This document shows positions 55,753-64,000 of a DNA stretch of 64,000 bases, in pieces. The stretch covers positions 248,001-312,000 of the forward strand of contig NZ_CP080378.1 of assembly GCF_019443445.1 (NCBI RefSeq). The letters are read 5' to 3'. Both the position numbers and the translations under genes were made by a program. The first letter of the stretch is position 1, and the number at the start of each line of letters is the position of its first letter. The DNA is from Massilia sp. PAMC28688. GTDB taxonomy: Bacteria; Pseudomonadota; Gammaproteobacteria; Burkholderiales; Burkholderiaceae_D. The notes below the pieces were generated by a model. That model made no database searches. It was not told where the DNA came from and saw only the letters and a list, made by a program, of their open reading frames with translations.

Positions 55753-57237
55753 ATGGATTATGCTCTGCTGCTCGACAGTTATGTCAAACATCGCGACGTG
55801 GGCGCCTGGCCGCGCCAGCGCGTGCTGCATGAATGCCTGCGCGAAGCCATCCGCAGCGGCGCCCTGTCCACCGGCACCCGCCTGCTGGCCACGCGCGCGC
55901 TGGCGCAGGAACTGGGCATGGCCCGCAACAGCGTGCTGTATGCCTACGATCAGCTGGCCACGGAGGGCTACACGCGGCCGGGCCGCCAGGGCACCATCGT
56001 GATGCCGGTCAGCGTGAGCTCTCCGCGCGGCGGCGCCACGCAGGCGCCGGCAGCCACCCTGTCCAGGCGCGCTGCATCGCTGCGCACACTGGCGCCACCC
56101 TCGGGCGCCACCACCGGCTTTGCGCCCGGCGTTCCCGCCCTGGACGAATTTCCCCTGGCGCTGTGGAAGCGCACGCTGGAACGTGCCTGGCGCAGCATGC
56201 CGGCCAGCGGGCTCAATTACGGCGACCCGGCAGGCGAGCCGCAGCTGCGCGCGGCACTGGCGGACTACCTGCGCGGCGCGCGCGGCGTGCAATGCGATGC
56301 CGGCCAGGTCTTCATCACGGCCGGCACCCAGGACAGCCTCGACTTGTGCGCGCACGCATTTGCCGATGCCGGGGACAAGGTATGGATCGAAAATCCGGGC
56401 TACCTTGGGGCGCTGGCGGCTTTTCGCGGCGCCCAGCTCAAGCCGATTGGCATTGCCACCGATGCCCACGGCATCAACCCGGACAGCGCCGACTGGCGGC
56501 GCCACCGCCCCCGCTTCATCTACACCACGCCTTCCCACCAGTACCCGACCGGCAGCGTGCTTAGCCTGGAGCGGCGCCTGTCGCTGCTCGCCCATGCACG
56601 TGCCAGCGGAGCGCTGATCATCGAAGACGATTACGACAGCGAGTTCCGGCACGACGGCCCGCCCCTGCCGGCCATGCAGGGACTGGAGGACGACGCGCCA
56701 GTGGTCTACCTGGGCACCTTCAGCAAGACCATGTTCCCGGCCCTGCGCATCGGCTTTCTGGTCACGCCGCCCACGCTGGCCGAACCCCTGCGCGCGCTGC
56801 TTGCGCGGTCGGCCCCGAGCGGTCGCGCAGCCGAGCAGCTGGCCCTGGCGGCGTTCGTGCGCGATGGCCAGTTCGCGCAGCACCTGCGGCGCATGCGGCG
56901 CCTGTACCGCCAGCGCCGCGATGCACTGGTGGCCGCACTGGAGCAGGAGCTGGCAGGCCTTGGCACGGTCCACGGCGCCAGCGCCGGCATGCATCTGGCC
57001 TTCCAGCTGGCCGGACGCGGCGTGAGCGACGTGGCGGTGAGCGAGGCGGCACGCGCCCTGAGTCTGGTCGCGCCGGCCCTGAGCACGCATGCAACGGGGG
57101 CGCGTGCCAACGGCTGGAACGGCTTTTTGCTAGGTTACGCGCAGGTGGCGGCTGAAGATATGGGGCCGCTGGTTGCGACCCTGGCGCAGCTTGTCCGGCG
57201 CGCGGCAACCGCCAGTGCGATGAGAGGAAAGCCATGA
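55753..57237 (+). CDS. MocR/PdxR-type transcriptional regulator
   Basis: A 494-residue regulator with an N-terminal GntR winged helix (about 15-80: LHECLREAIRSGALSTGTRL, ALAQELGMARNSVLYAYDQL, split) joined to a fold-type I aminotransferase domain. The PLP-binding Lys is in YLGTFSKTMFPALRIG, with ENPGYLGAL and EDDYDSEF before it. Such proteins bind PLP as effector and regulate nearby genes of vitamin B6 or amine metabolism. It is divergent from the PNPOx-like gene (90 bases apart), and the DUF3293 gene overlaps its stop (ATGA). Confidence 0.9.
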   Translation: MDYALLLDSYVKHRDVGAWPRQRVLHECLREAIRSGALSTGTRLLATRALAQELGMARNSVLYAYDQLATEGYTRPGRQGTIVMPVSVSSPRGGATQAPAATLSRRAASLRTLAPPSGATTGFAPGVPALDEFPLALWKRTLERAWRSMPASGLNYGDPAGEPQLRAALADYLRGARGVQCDAGQVFITAGTQDSLDLCAHAFADAGDKVWIENPGYLGALAAFRGAQLKPIGIATDAHGINPDSADWRRHRPRFIYTTPSHQYPTGSVLSLERRLSLLAHARASGALIIEDDYDSEFRHDGPPLPAMQGLEDDAPVVYLGTFSKTMFPALRIGFLVTPPTLAEPLRALLARSAPSGRAAEQLALAAFVRDGQFAQHLRRMRRLYRQRRDALVAALEQELAGLGTVHGASAGMHLAFQLAGRGVSDVAVSEAARALSLVAPALSTHATGARANGWNGFLLGYAQVAAEDMGPLVATLAQLVRRAATASAMRGKP

Positions 57238-57662
57238 ACAGCAGCACGGAGATCCCCGCGCCCGAAGTGAGGGCCTATCAGGACAGCGACTTTCACATTG
57301 ATGGCCAGGCGCCGTTCGTGATGCGCATTGGGCAAACATGCGACGCGCTGCTGGCCCTGTACCTCGCGGCCGGGGCACAGTCGTGTGCCTATATCTCGGC
57401 CTGCAATCCCCATGGCGAATCCGCCAGCGGGCGCACCAATGACGAGCGGCACGGCGCCTTTATCCGCATGCTGCAGGAGCGTGGCATCGACTATCTGGGC
57501 GGCCAGGCACTGGACCCGCGCGGAAAATATCCGCCGGAGCCGGGTTGCCTGATCGCCGGTCTGACGCTGGACGCGGCCAAGGCGCTAGGCAATGAACTGC
57601 GCCAGAACGCCATCGTGTTTTGCGGCGCCGAGCGAATACCGGCCCTGGTCCTGCTGCGCTAA
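57234..57662 (+). CDS. DUF3293 domain protein
   Basis: A 142-residue protein matching DUF3293. It has CAYISACNPHGESASGRTND, RGIDYLGGQALDPRGKYPPE and the ending NAIVFCGAERIPALVLL, all in the expected order. Function is unknown. Its ATG overlaps the stop of the MocR-type gene, so it is co-translated with it. Its stop overlaps by four bases the stop of the convergent DUF3857 gene. Confidence 0.85.
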   Translation: MNSSTEIPAPEVRAYQDSDFHIDGQAPFVMRIGQTCDALLALYLAAGAQSCAYISACNPHGESASGRTNDERHGAFIRMLQERGIDYLGGQALDPRGKYPPEPGCLIAGLTLDAAKALGNELRQNAIVFCGAERIPALVLLR

Positions 57663-60001
57663 GCCTGCAGCGCGCGCGGAAGAATCAGCATGGTGGTGCT
57701 GGCGCCGATGAGCATGTCGCGCGCCGAGTGCACGCGCCTGCCCTGGCGATCCATATGCAGCCAGTGGCCGGACGAGGTACCGCTGCCCAAGATCGTGGCC
57801 AGCACGGCGAGCACTGTCAATCCCACGCAGAGTGCCGTCACCACCGCTGTCGCGGTACTGAATGAATACACCAGTATCAGCAGCAGCATGGCCATGGCAC
57901 ACCAGCTTGTGAGAAGGAGTGAATCGATTTGCTTGTGCTGCCCGGCCGCCTTCCATCGCACGCGCAGCAGAAACGCGATCAGGGCGATGGCGATCGCCGC
58001 CACCGCAAGACGCAGCAAGACCAGCGCAATCCCAGGCGTCGTCGGAGGCGGTGCGATCGAGTACAGCGTGAGCCCCGTTTCGTCATTGGCGGCGGTCAGT
58101 TTGGCCGCGTAAGCGCGAATGCGATCGGGCGCAACCCGGTCGGCACGCGCCAGGTAGGTATCGGTCACGGTGACCGTGCGCTGGTCGGCTGACAGTGCCA
58201 GGGCGTGGTTCACTTCAAAGGCGTCGTCCTCGATGCGGGTTCGCTTCGGAGTCAGATTCCATGGGCTGAAGAGTTTGATCACCGTGACTTCCTGCAGCTC
58301 ATGGGGGTACTTCAATGGCAGCGGCGCCGTCCGGTTCAGCGCATTCGGTGCGCCCAGCAGCGCGCTCACTTCCGGCGACCAGATATTTACTTCCCGCCTG
58401 CCGTCCTGGTCGGCATCGCTCCAGTACTTGCTGATGGTGTAGTGCTCGGTGAGCGTGATCGTGTTGGTCTTCTTGTCGTCGCTGACCTTCATGGGAGCGG
58501 CCAGCGAAATCGAGGGGTACTTGCGCGCGTAGTAGTTGAGGTAGTCCTTCTGAATCGCCTCGGCGCCCCGCGAAATGAGCTGGCTGCGCGTGGTCTCGGC
58601 GGCATTGCCCTGCACGGTCGTGGCCACAACGAGCTTCACTGGCTGGTCCATGCCGGCACTGGCATCGAAGGTCGACAGCACATGGCGGCGCGCGCGCGCC
58701 GGCGGGTTCATGGGCGTGAGGGACGTGCTGTCGGCAGCGATCACCAGAGCCAGGCCGTAGTCAGGCTGGTGCAGGTGCGCCAGATCGCCATGCTGCTCCG
58801 AGCGCGTGGGATCGATCCAGTAATGCTGGCCGGCGACGGTGGCGCGCACCAGCACGTGGTTGAAGGCGTGCGGCGATGGCAGGGTCGCATTCTCGGGCCG
58901 CAGCCTGCCGGAATTGACCAGTGCCGGTTCGGCGCGGATGCCCAACCCATCGAGGATTGTCAGCAGCAGCACGGCCTTGTCCTTGCAGTCGCCAAAACGG
59001 CGCCGAAAGACCACGGAGGCCGGGGCCGGCGCGTGCGAGCTGGCCCCCGTCTCTATGCCGAGATAGCGGATATCACGCTGCACCAGGCGCAGCGCGGCCA
59101 GCAGGCGTTCCTCGGGCGCAGGCGACGCGGCGGCAATGCGGTCGATTTCGCGCGCCAGTTCCGGCGATGGGGTACTGCGCTTGTACAAGGGCAGTGACCA
59201 GCGGGCCACCGCGCGCCAGTCGGCAAATTCGGTCCACTGCACCTGGGCGTAAGGGTCGTAGTCGTCAGGGGCGTCTTCCTCCAGGCGCAGTCCGGCGACC
59301 TGCTTGCGATCCCAGCGATAGTCGCGGTAGCCACCGGCCTGGGTGAGCACGGGTGCGGCGCCCGCCTTGCCCAGGTCGAAACGCAGAGTGCGGTGGGCGG
59401 GCACCAGCAGGCGCACAAATGCACGCTCGACCGGCACTTCCCACTGCAGGTAGCTGCTGCCGGCGTAGATGTTGGCGAACACCGGATTGGTGCCGCTGAG
59501 GGAGTAGGCATATTCGACAATGTCGCCCACGCGCACATCATCGATTTCGACGTTGATGGTCTTGCGGCCGTCGACAATGCGGGCCTCAAGTTCGGTCTCG
59601 CGCTGCATGACGCGGATGCCGGCGCTATGGATCTTGTCGATCAAGGTGCCATTGCGGCGCACGGCGATGGCGTGCAGGGTCGCGGTCTGATAGACGGGAT
59701 CGAAGGTCACCGAAAAGCGGGCGCTGCTTTCCACGCCGGCGCTGGCGACAGTGCGCACGGCCATGTGGACGAAGGTAACGATGTTGTTGTTCTCGATACG
59801 GCGTTGCACATCGCTGAGCAGGAACTCGCGCCCCCCTGAGGCGCCGCTGGCAGAGCGGGCCGCGCTCGCCGCCTCGATCGGGACCACCCACGGTGGCGGT
59901 GGGCCGACGCGGTATTCATTGCTGGCGCCGGTGGCGGCTGCACTCAGCGCCAGCGCAAGCAGGCAGACGAGCGAATTGAAGAGGCGGCGTGGAGAGAGCA
60001 C
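57659..60001 (-). CDS. DUF3857/transglutaminase-like exported membrane protein
   Basis: A 780-residue protein with a signal peptide (LSAAATGA, residue 25), a DUF3857 domain (about 65-250) and a transglutaminase-like domain. The latter has the triad Cys (RRRFGDCKDKAVLL), His (HAFNHVLVRA) and Asp (HYWIDPTRS). A further beta-rich domain lies at about 440-640, and about three transmembrane helices (about 660-750) anchor the C-terminus. Such proteins are probably periplasmic proteases, amidases or cross-linkers at the inner membrane; their role is unknown. The start is GTG. It converges with, and overlaps, the DUF3293 gene. Confidence 0.85.
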   Translation of the reverse strand: MLSPRRLFNSLVCLLALALSAAATGASNEYRVGPPPPWVVPIEAASAARSASGASGGREFLLSDVQRRIENNNIVTFVHMAVRTVASAGVESSARFSVTFDPVYQTATLHAIAVRRNGTLIDKIHSAGIRVMQRETELEARIVDGRKTINVEIDDVRVGDIVEYAYSLSGTNPVFANIYAGSSYLQWEVPVERAFVRLLVPAHRTLRFDLGKAGAAPVLTQAGGYRDYRWDRKQVAGLRLEEDAPDDYDPYAQVQWTEFADWRAVARWSLPLYKRSTPSPELAREIDRIAAASPAPEERLLAALRLVQRDIRYLGIETGASSHAPAPASVVFRRRFGDCKDKAVLLLTILDGLGIRAEPALVNSGRLRPENATLPSPHAFNHVLVRATVAGQHYWIDPTRSEQHGDLAHLHQPDYGLALVIAADSTSLTPMNPPARARRHVLSTFDASAGMDQPVKLVVATTVQGNAAETTRSQLISRGAEAIQKDYLNYYARKYPSISLAAPMKVSDDKKTNTITLTEHYTISKYWSDADQDGRREVNIWSPEVSALLGAPNALNRTAPLPLKYPHELQEVTVIKLFSPWNLTPKRTRIEDDAFEVNHALALSADQRTVTVTDTYLARADRVAPDRIRAYAAKLTAANDETGLTLYSIAPPPTTPGIALVLLRLAVAAIAIALIAFLLRVRWKAAGQHKQIDSLLLTSWCAMAMLLLILVYSFSTATAVVTALCVGLTVLAVLATILGSGTSSGHWLHMDRQGRRVHSARDMLIGASTTMLILPRALQA

Positions 60002-60534
60002 TTGATGATCCAGTCGATGCGCGTGATGGCAATTAAAGTTTCCATTCTGAAAAATTATATCATGTGCAATAGTAGGTGAACAGCGAATTGGCGGTCCATA
60101 GCGCGCGCGAAATGACGTACAAACAATTGTTTTTGTCGCGTTTTAGTGGTCAGACCACGCCCCGAACGATGCGCTGATTCTGCCCCCGAGAAATTGATTT
60201 TGCCCGCTTTAAGTGGTCTGACCCCGAACCTGCATCCCGCCCGCAATAGCCCAAAAGCTATAGATCCGCGCGCTTGCTTGGTGCACAAACCCGCAGTGCG
60301 AAGGGCCGGCTGAAGTGAGCCAGCTAATGTGGTCAGGAAATTGATTTTCTCCGCTTTTAGTGGTCAGACCACGCGCGGCGCGGCAGCCAAAAGCTGACTG
60401 GGAGACATTGTTTTTGGCCGTTTTAAGTGGTCTGACCCCAGAGGTGGGGGAGCCGGGGTGCGGGCGGGGCGGATGGGCATGTGGAGATGCAAGTTTTTAT
60501 ATAGAATGCCTGCACCATCTGCCAAGGCGATCCC
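60002..60534. other. divergent intergenic region with repeat array
   Basis: 533 bases between the divergent transglutaminase-like and TcyP-like genes. The repeat array occupies 60123-60440. The 60040-60065 part is AT-rich (GATATAAT on the minus strand) and may belong to the transglutaminase promoter. The 60490-60510 part (TTTTTATATAGAAT) may belong to the TcyP promoter. No gene is seen. Confidence 0.5.
60123..60440 (+). repeat. array of four dispersed GTGGTC-GACC repeats
   Basis: The copies lie at about 60123-60148, 60190-60225, 60336-60372 and 60404-60440, all in the same direction, with cores spaced 77, 147 and 67 bases. Each has an A/T block (ATTGTTTTT or AAATTGATTTT), a GC step (GCCCGC, TCCGC, GGCCG), TTTTAGTGG or TTTAAGTGG, and TC(A/T)GACC. 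Copies 1 and 3 end GTGGTCAGACCAC, a perfect odd palindrome; copies 2 and 4 end GTGGTCTGACCCC. It is the same family as 16128-16166 and 17612-17703. Confidence 0.78.
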
Positions 60535-61941
60535 ATGATCTTTCAACCTGTTCTTGCCCTCAACATCGCCATTGCCCTGCTGGCCTGTTACCTGCTCTAC
60601 CGCATGCAGAAGGCCCACCTGTCATTTACGAAACGGGTATTTACCGCGCTGGGACTCGGAATTGTGCTCGGCGCCGCCTTCCAGGGCGCGTATGGAGCAG
60701 GTGCGATCATCATCAAGCAGACCAGCGAGTACCTGGCCATCATCGGCACCGGCTATGTGCAGCTGCTGCAAATGATCATCATGCCGCTCATTATGGTGTC
60801 GATCGTCAGCGCCATCATCAAGCTCAAGGATGCGCGCGCGCTGGGGCAGATCAGCGTGCTGACCATCGGTATGCTGATGCTCACGACCCTGATTGCCGCC
60901 GGCATCGGCATCCTGATGGCCAAGTTGTTCGGCCTGAACGCAGCAGGACTGACCGCCAGCGCGGCCGAACTGACACGGGCCGAGTACTTGCAGGGCAAGC
61001 TGGGCGCGGCCAGCGACATCACCCTGCCCAGCATGCTGCTGAGCTTTATCCCCGCCAACCCCTTCCTCGACATGACGGGCGCCCGCAAGACCTCGACCAT
61101 TGCAGTGGTTATCTTTGCGATCTTTGTCGGCGTTGCCGGCACCGGTATCGCCACCCGGCAGCCGGACCTGTTTGCCTCCTTTGCCCATTTCGTCAGGGTG
61201 GCCCAGGCCGTCGTCATGCGCATGGTGACGCTGGTGCTGCGCCTGACCCCCTACGGCGTCTTTGCCCTCATGACCCAGGTGGTGGCCGGTTCCAACATGG
61301 ACAGCATCATGAACCTGCTTACCTTCGTGCTCGCGTCCTACAGCGCCCTGCTGCTGATGTTCTGCGTTCATCTCCTGTTCGTCACCGGCGCCGGCCTGAA
61401 CGCCTGGCGCTTCGCCTCCCGCATTGCGCCCGTGCTGCTGTTTGCCTTTACCTCGCGCACTAGTGCCGGCGCCATCCCGATGTCGGTGCAGACCCAGACC
61501 CGGCGCCTGGGCACTCCCGACGGCATCGCCAATTTCGCCGCGTCCTTCGGCGCCGTGATGGGCCAGAATGGCTGCGCCGGCATCTATCCGGCCATGCTGG
61601 CGATAATGATCGCGCCGACCGTCGGCGTCGATCCCATGACGCTCGACTTCCTCGTGCCGCTGCTGGCCATTATCGTGGTCGGCTCGGTCGGCATCGCCGG
61701 CGTGGGCGGCGGGGCCACCTTTGCAGCGCTGATCGTGCTCTCGGCCATGAATCTGCCGGTGGCGCTGGCGGGCCTCCTGATTTCAATCGAGCCGCTGATC
61801 GACATGGGCCGCACGGCCCTGAACGTCAGCGGCTCCATCACGGCCGGCACCGTTACCAGCCGGCTCATGGGCCAGACCGACATGGAGGTCTTTAACAGCG
61901 ACGAGGTAGCCGACATCGACCGCGAAGCGCAGCCCGCCTGA
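60535..61941 (+). CDS. tcyP: TcyP/YdjN-like L-cystine symporter
   Basis: A 468-residue dicarboxylate/amino acid:cation symporter (DAACS) family transporter with about eight helices and two re-entrant loops. It matches TcyP along its length, with IIGTGYVQLLQMIIMPLIMVSI (split near residue 70-90), SRTSAGAIPMSVQ, FGAVMGQNGCAGIYPAMLA and IAGVGGGATFAALIVLS. E. coli TcyP imports L-cystine. The ATG at 60535 is 94 bases after the last repeat. It is monocistronic. Confidence 0.9.
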   Translation: MIFQPVLALNIAIALLACYLLYRMQKAHLSFTKRVFTALGLGIVLGAAFQGAYGAGAIIIKQTSEYLAIIGTGYVQLLQMIIMPLIMVSIVSAIIKLKDARALGQISVLTIGMLMLTTLIAAGIGILMAKLFGLNAAGLTASAAELTRAEYLQGKLGAASDITLPSMLLSFIPANPFLDMTGARKTSTIAVVIFAIFVGVAGTGIATRQPDLFASFAHFVRVAQAVVMRMVTLVLRLTPYGVFALMTQVVAGSNMDSIMNLLTFVLASYSALLLMFCVHLLFVTGAGLNAWRFASRIAPVLLFAFTSRTSAGAIPMSVQTQTRRLGTPDGIANFAASFGAVMGQNGCAGIYPAMLAIMIAPTVGVDPMTLDFLVPLLAIIVVGSVGIAGVGGGATFAALIVLSAMNLPVALAGLLISIEPLIDMGRTALNVSGSITAGTVTSRLMGQTDMEVFNSDEVADIDREAQPA

Positions 61942-62014
61942 ACGGTGGCCTCTGCCGTATCGTGCGCTGACGGGCACCCCAATCCGTCTATGATGACGTC
62001 GTGTCAACTCAACG

Positions 62015-62791
62015 ATGGACGGGGCAATGGAGCAGAAATGGCCGCAGGAAATTTGGCTGGTGCGGCATGGACAAAGTGCCGGCAATGTCGCGCGCGACGC
62101 CGCTGAGGCTGCCGCCGGACACCTGATCGATATCGCCGAGCGCGATGTCGATGTGCCCTTGTCGAAGCTGGGCGTGGAGCAGTCGCGCGCCCTGGGCGAC
62201 TGGTTTGCCTCCCTGCCCGAGGAACGCCGCCCCAACGTGGTGCTGCACTCGCCTTATGTGCGGGCGGCCGAAACGGCGCGCCTCATCATCGAGCGCATGG
62301 GTGCACCGGCAATGATGGCAATCCAGTCCGACGAGCGGGTGCGCGAGAAAGAATTCGGCATCCTCGACCGCCTCACCACCCACGGCATCAATCACAAGTA
62401 TCCTGAGCTCTACGAGCAGCGCCAGCACGTGGGCAAATTCTATTTCCGTCCCCCGGGCGGCGAAAGCTGGTGCGATGTCATCCTGCGCCTGCGCAGCGTG
62501 CTCGATACGATCACGCGCGAGTATTGCGGCGAGCGCGTGCTCATCGTGGGCCACCAGGTCACCGTCAATTGCTTCCGCTACCTGTTCGAGCGGCTCGACG
62601 AGGCCCGCATCCTGGCCTTTGACCGCGCCGCCGATGTGCCCAACTGCTCGGTCACGTCATATGAATTCGACCCACACCACGGCAAACACGGCAAGCTGAT
62701 GCTGCGCCTGACCAATTTCGTCGCCCCGCTCGAGGATACCGGCACGCCGGTGACGGTGCAGCAAGATGTGCCCGCTGCTCCGAAAGCGTAG
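62015..62791 (+). CDS. histidine phosphatase family protein
   Basis: A 258-residue phosphoglycerate-mutase-like phosphatase. The phosphorylated His is in WLVRHGQSAGN, SPYVRAAETA supplies Arg, and LIVGHQVTVNCFRYLF holds the second catalytic His. It has an unusual insertion (HLIDIAERDVDVPLS) after the first motif. The substrate is unknown. The start is either 62015 or 62027, and neither has a strong ribosome site. It lies 13 bases before the NAD(P)HX dehydratase gene on the same strand. Confidence 0.87.
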   Translation: MDGAMEQKWPQEIWLVRHGQSAGNVARDAAEAAAGHLIDIAERDVDVPLSKLGVEQSRALGDWFASLPEERRPNVVLHSPYVRAAETARLIIERMGAPAMMAIQSDERVREKEFGILDRLTTHGINHKYPELYEQRQHVGKFYFRPPGGESWCDVILRLRSVLDTITREYCGERVLIVGHQVTVNCFRYLFERLDEARILAFDRAADVPNCSVTSYEFDPHHGKHGKLMLRLTNFVAPLEDTGTPVTVQQDVPAAPKA

Positions 62792-62804
62792 GCGCAGCGG
62801 TCCC

Positions 62805-63725
62805 ATGGAAACGCCAGCCACGCCCGGCCACATGGTCACGCTCGACGCCGCCGCCCTGCGCGGCTGGCCCCTGCCCATGCCTTCGCCCGGCGGCGACAAG
62901 GAAGAACGGGGCCACGTCCTGATCCTGGGCGGCTCGCGCGAGATGCCCGGCGCCGTCATCCTGGCAGCCACCGCGGCGCTGCGCGCGGGGGCCGGCAAGC
63001 TCACCGTGGCCACCGGCAGCAGCGTGGCCCAGCTGGTGGCCATGGCCATGCCCGAGGCGCGCGTGATCGGCCTGCGCGAGACGGCCGAGGGTGGCTTCCG
63101 GCACGAAGCGGTGGCGGAACTCAATCCCCTGGCCGACCGTGTCAGTGCGATCCTGGTCGGCCCAGGCATGCAGGACGAGGCCGCCACGGCGGCGCTGGTT
63201 CGGTCGCTGTTGCCGCGCCTAAATGGAACCAGCGTGGTGCTCGATGCCTGTGCCATGGGCATCATCCTCAATCCCGATCTCGATGGCGAGGGTGCCCCGT
63301 TCCGCTTTGAGCAGCCAGTGGTGCTCACCCCCCATGCCGGCGAGATGGCCCACCTGACGGGCAAGGCCAAGCAGGACATTGCTGCCGCGCCCGATGCGAC
63401 AGCCCATGCAGCGGCGCGGGACTGGAATGCGGTGGTGGCACTCAAGGGCGCGCGCACCATCATCAGCGCGCCCGATGGCAGCCAGTGGCAGCACGAAGGC
63501 GGCAACGTGGGCCTGGCCATCTCCGGTTCGGGCGACGTGTTGTCGGGCATCATCGCGGGCTTGGCGGCGCGCGGCGCCACCCTGGCCCAGGCCACCTGCT
63601 GGGGCGTGGCACTGCACGCGCGCGCCGGCGAACGCCTGGCCGAGCGCCTCGGCCTGCTCGGTTACCTGGCGCGCGAATTGCCAGATGAAATTCCGGCGCT
63701 GATGGATTCCTTTGCGCGCCCCTGA
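62805..63725 (+). CDS. nnrD: ADP-dependent NAD(P)H-hydrate dehydratase (C-terminal YjeF domain)
   Basis: A 306-residue protein of the NnrD/CARKD group. It has GHVLILGGSREMPGAVILA near the N-terminus, LVGPGM, VVLTPHAGEMA and the signature NVGLAISGSGDVLSGIIAG. It repairs damaged NAD(P)HX using ADP. The epimerase (NnrE) half found in fused YjeF proteins is absent, so an independent nnrE is expected elsewhere. The ATG at 62805 is preferred; a GTG at 62766 would overlap the phosphatase gene. A hairpin (CCTGAGGC/GCCTCAGG, 63721-63750) overlaps its stop. Confidence 0.9.
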   Translation: METPATPGHMVTLDAAALRGWPLPMPSPGGDKEERGHVLILGGSREMPGAVILAATAALRAGAGKLTVATGSSVAQLVAMAMPEARVIGLRETAEGGFRHEAVAELNPLADRVSAILVGPGMQDEAATAALVRSLLPRLNGTSVVLDACAMGIILNPDLDGEGAPFRFEQPVVLTPHAGEMAHLTGKAKQDIAAAPDATAHAAARDWNAVVALKGARTIISAPDGSQWQHEGGNVGLAISGSGDVLSGIIAGLAARGATLAQATCWGVALHARAGERLAERLGLLGYLARELPDEIPALMDSFARP

Positions 63726-63883
63726 GGCAGCCTTTATTTGCCGCCTCAGGCCGCTACTTTTCATCTTCCCTTGTTCCTGAACTTTGATATCGCTCAAATT
63801 GCGCGGGCATGCGCGCGAATTTGCGGCGAAATCGCAATTTTTGCTGAACCCGCGAAGCAGCCCGGCGTCTAAATTGCACACCG

Positions 63884-63923
63884 CCGCCTTCCGGCGCCCC
63901 GTTTGCGGTGGTGCGGAAGGCGG
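63884..63923 (+). promoter_or_regulatory. hairpin in leader of the last gene
   Basis: Perfect 10-bp inverted repeat CCGCCTTCCG (63884-63893) and CGGAAGGCGG (63914-63923) with a 20-base loop, 30 bases before the ATG at 63954. A second inverted pair, AAATTGCG/CGCAATTT, lies at 63796-63803 and 63833-63840. A regulatory leader or an operator is possible. There is no T run, so it is not a simple terminator. Confidence 0.4.
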
Positions 63924-63953
63924 TATCTGACTGACGTGAATGAGGAGTAAGCG

Positions 63954-64000
63954 ATGAAAGCACTTGGGAATGCATCAAAAACGCTGCTGGCTACAGCGGT
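63954..64000 (+). CDS. exported protein, N-terminal fragment
   Basis: An ATG at 63954 with a good GAGGAG ribosome site opens a frame that runs off the right edge. The visible residues, MKALGNASKTLLATAV, look like the start of a signal peptide. Nothing more can be said about the product. Confidence 0.6.
   Translation, partial: MKALGNASKTLLATA

Overview
This 64 kb window is chromosomal DNA from a high-GC betaproteobacterium, most likely a Massilia/Telluria-type member of the Oxalobacteraceae. This is inferred from protein style and gene neighbourhoods (ffs-dnaX-ybaB-recR, ribBX-ribH-nusB, glyA-nrdR next to a pilV-W-X-Y1-E-fimT cluster, ybgC-tolQRAB-pal-cpoB); no database search was possible. 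Almost all of it is vertically inherited core genome. The accessory material consists of one IS110-family element, a family of dispersed GTGGTCTGACC repeats, and a few AT-richer intergenic stretches.

Layout. 0-3 kb: the end of an SGNH hydrolase gene, a translationally coupled DUF2199/hypothetical pair, and a secreted DUF922-like protein fused to a TonB C-terminal domain that has lost the protease HExxH. 3-8.5 kb: tRNA-Ser, a two-gene EAL-HDOD / PAS-GGDEF-EAL operon, and a Cache-sensor histidine kinase/NarL-type regulator pair divergent from cstA-ybdD (8.7-11 kb), with paired operator-like palindromes in the shared promoter region. 11-16 kb: a hybrid kinase (two receivers plus Hpt) directly abutting a REC-GGDEF-EAL response regulator, forming a predicted phosphorelay into c-di-GMP. 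16-18 kb: an IS110 element that appears to split a dispersed repeat. 18-20 kb: a small lipoprotein, a DUF2334 deacetylase and a GT4 glycosyltransferase. 20-25 kb: recR, ybaB, dnaX, SRP RNA and ubiD.

25-36 kb: a lytic transglycosylase, riboflavin genes in two clusters (ribBX-ribH-nusB and ribD-ribE), another GAF-PAS-GGDEF-EAL protein and a large periplasmic M16 protease. 36-42 kb: type IV pilus minor pilins with a short PilY1-like protein. 42-50.5 kb: glyA-nrdR, ydfG, the complete tol-pal operon, and tRNA-Lys with a consensus promoter. 50.9-64 kb: a stress-type protein, an enoyl-reductase-like protein, a degenerate J-domain membrane protein, exonuclease III, a MocR-type regulator divergent from a PNPOx-like protein, DUF3293, a DUF3857 transglutaminase-like protein, an array of four dispersed repeats, a TcyP-like transporter, a histidine phosphatase and a NAD(P)HX dehydratase.

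How the genes work together: three GGDEF-EAL proteins and one EAL-HDOD protein sit in the first half, so c-di-GMP turnover is a theme alongside the type IV pilus genes. The kinase/regulator next to cstA probably senses a small carboxylate. I found no CRISPR array, prophage or recognisable defence island. The items most worth a second look are the pseudo-protease/TonB fusion, the dispersed repeat family with the IS110 inserted in it, the operator pair upstream of cstA, RibBX with its lost zinc site, and the promoter-bearing AT-rich leader at 25.2-25.6 kb.
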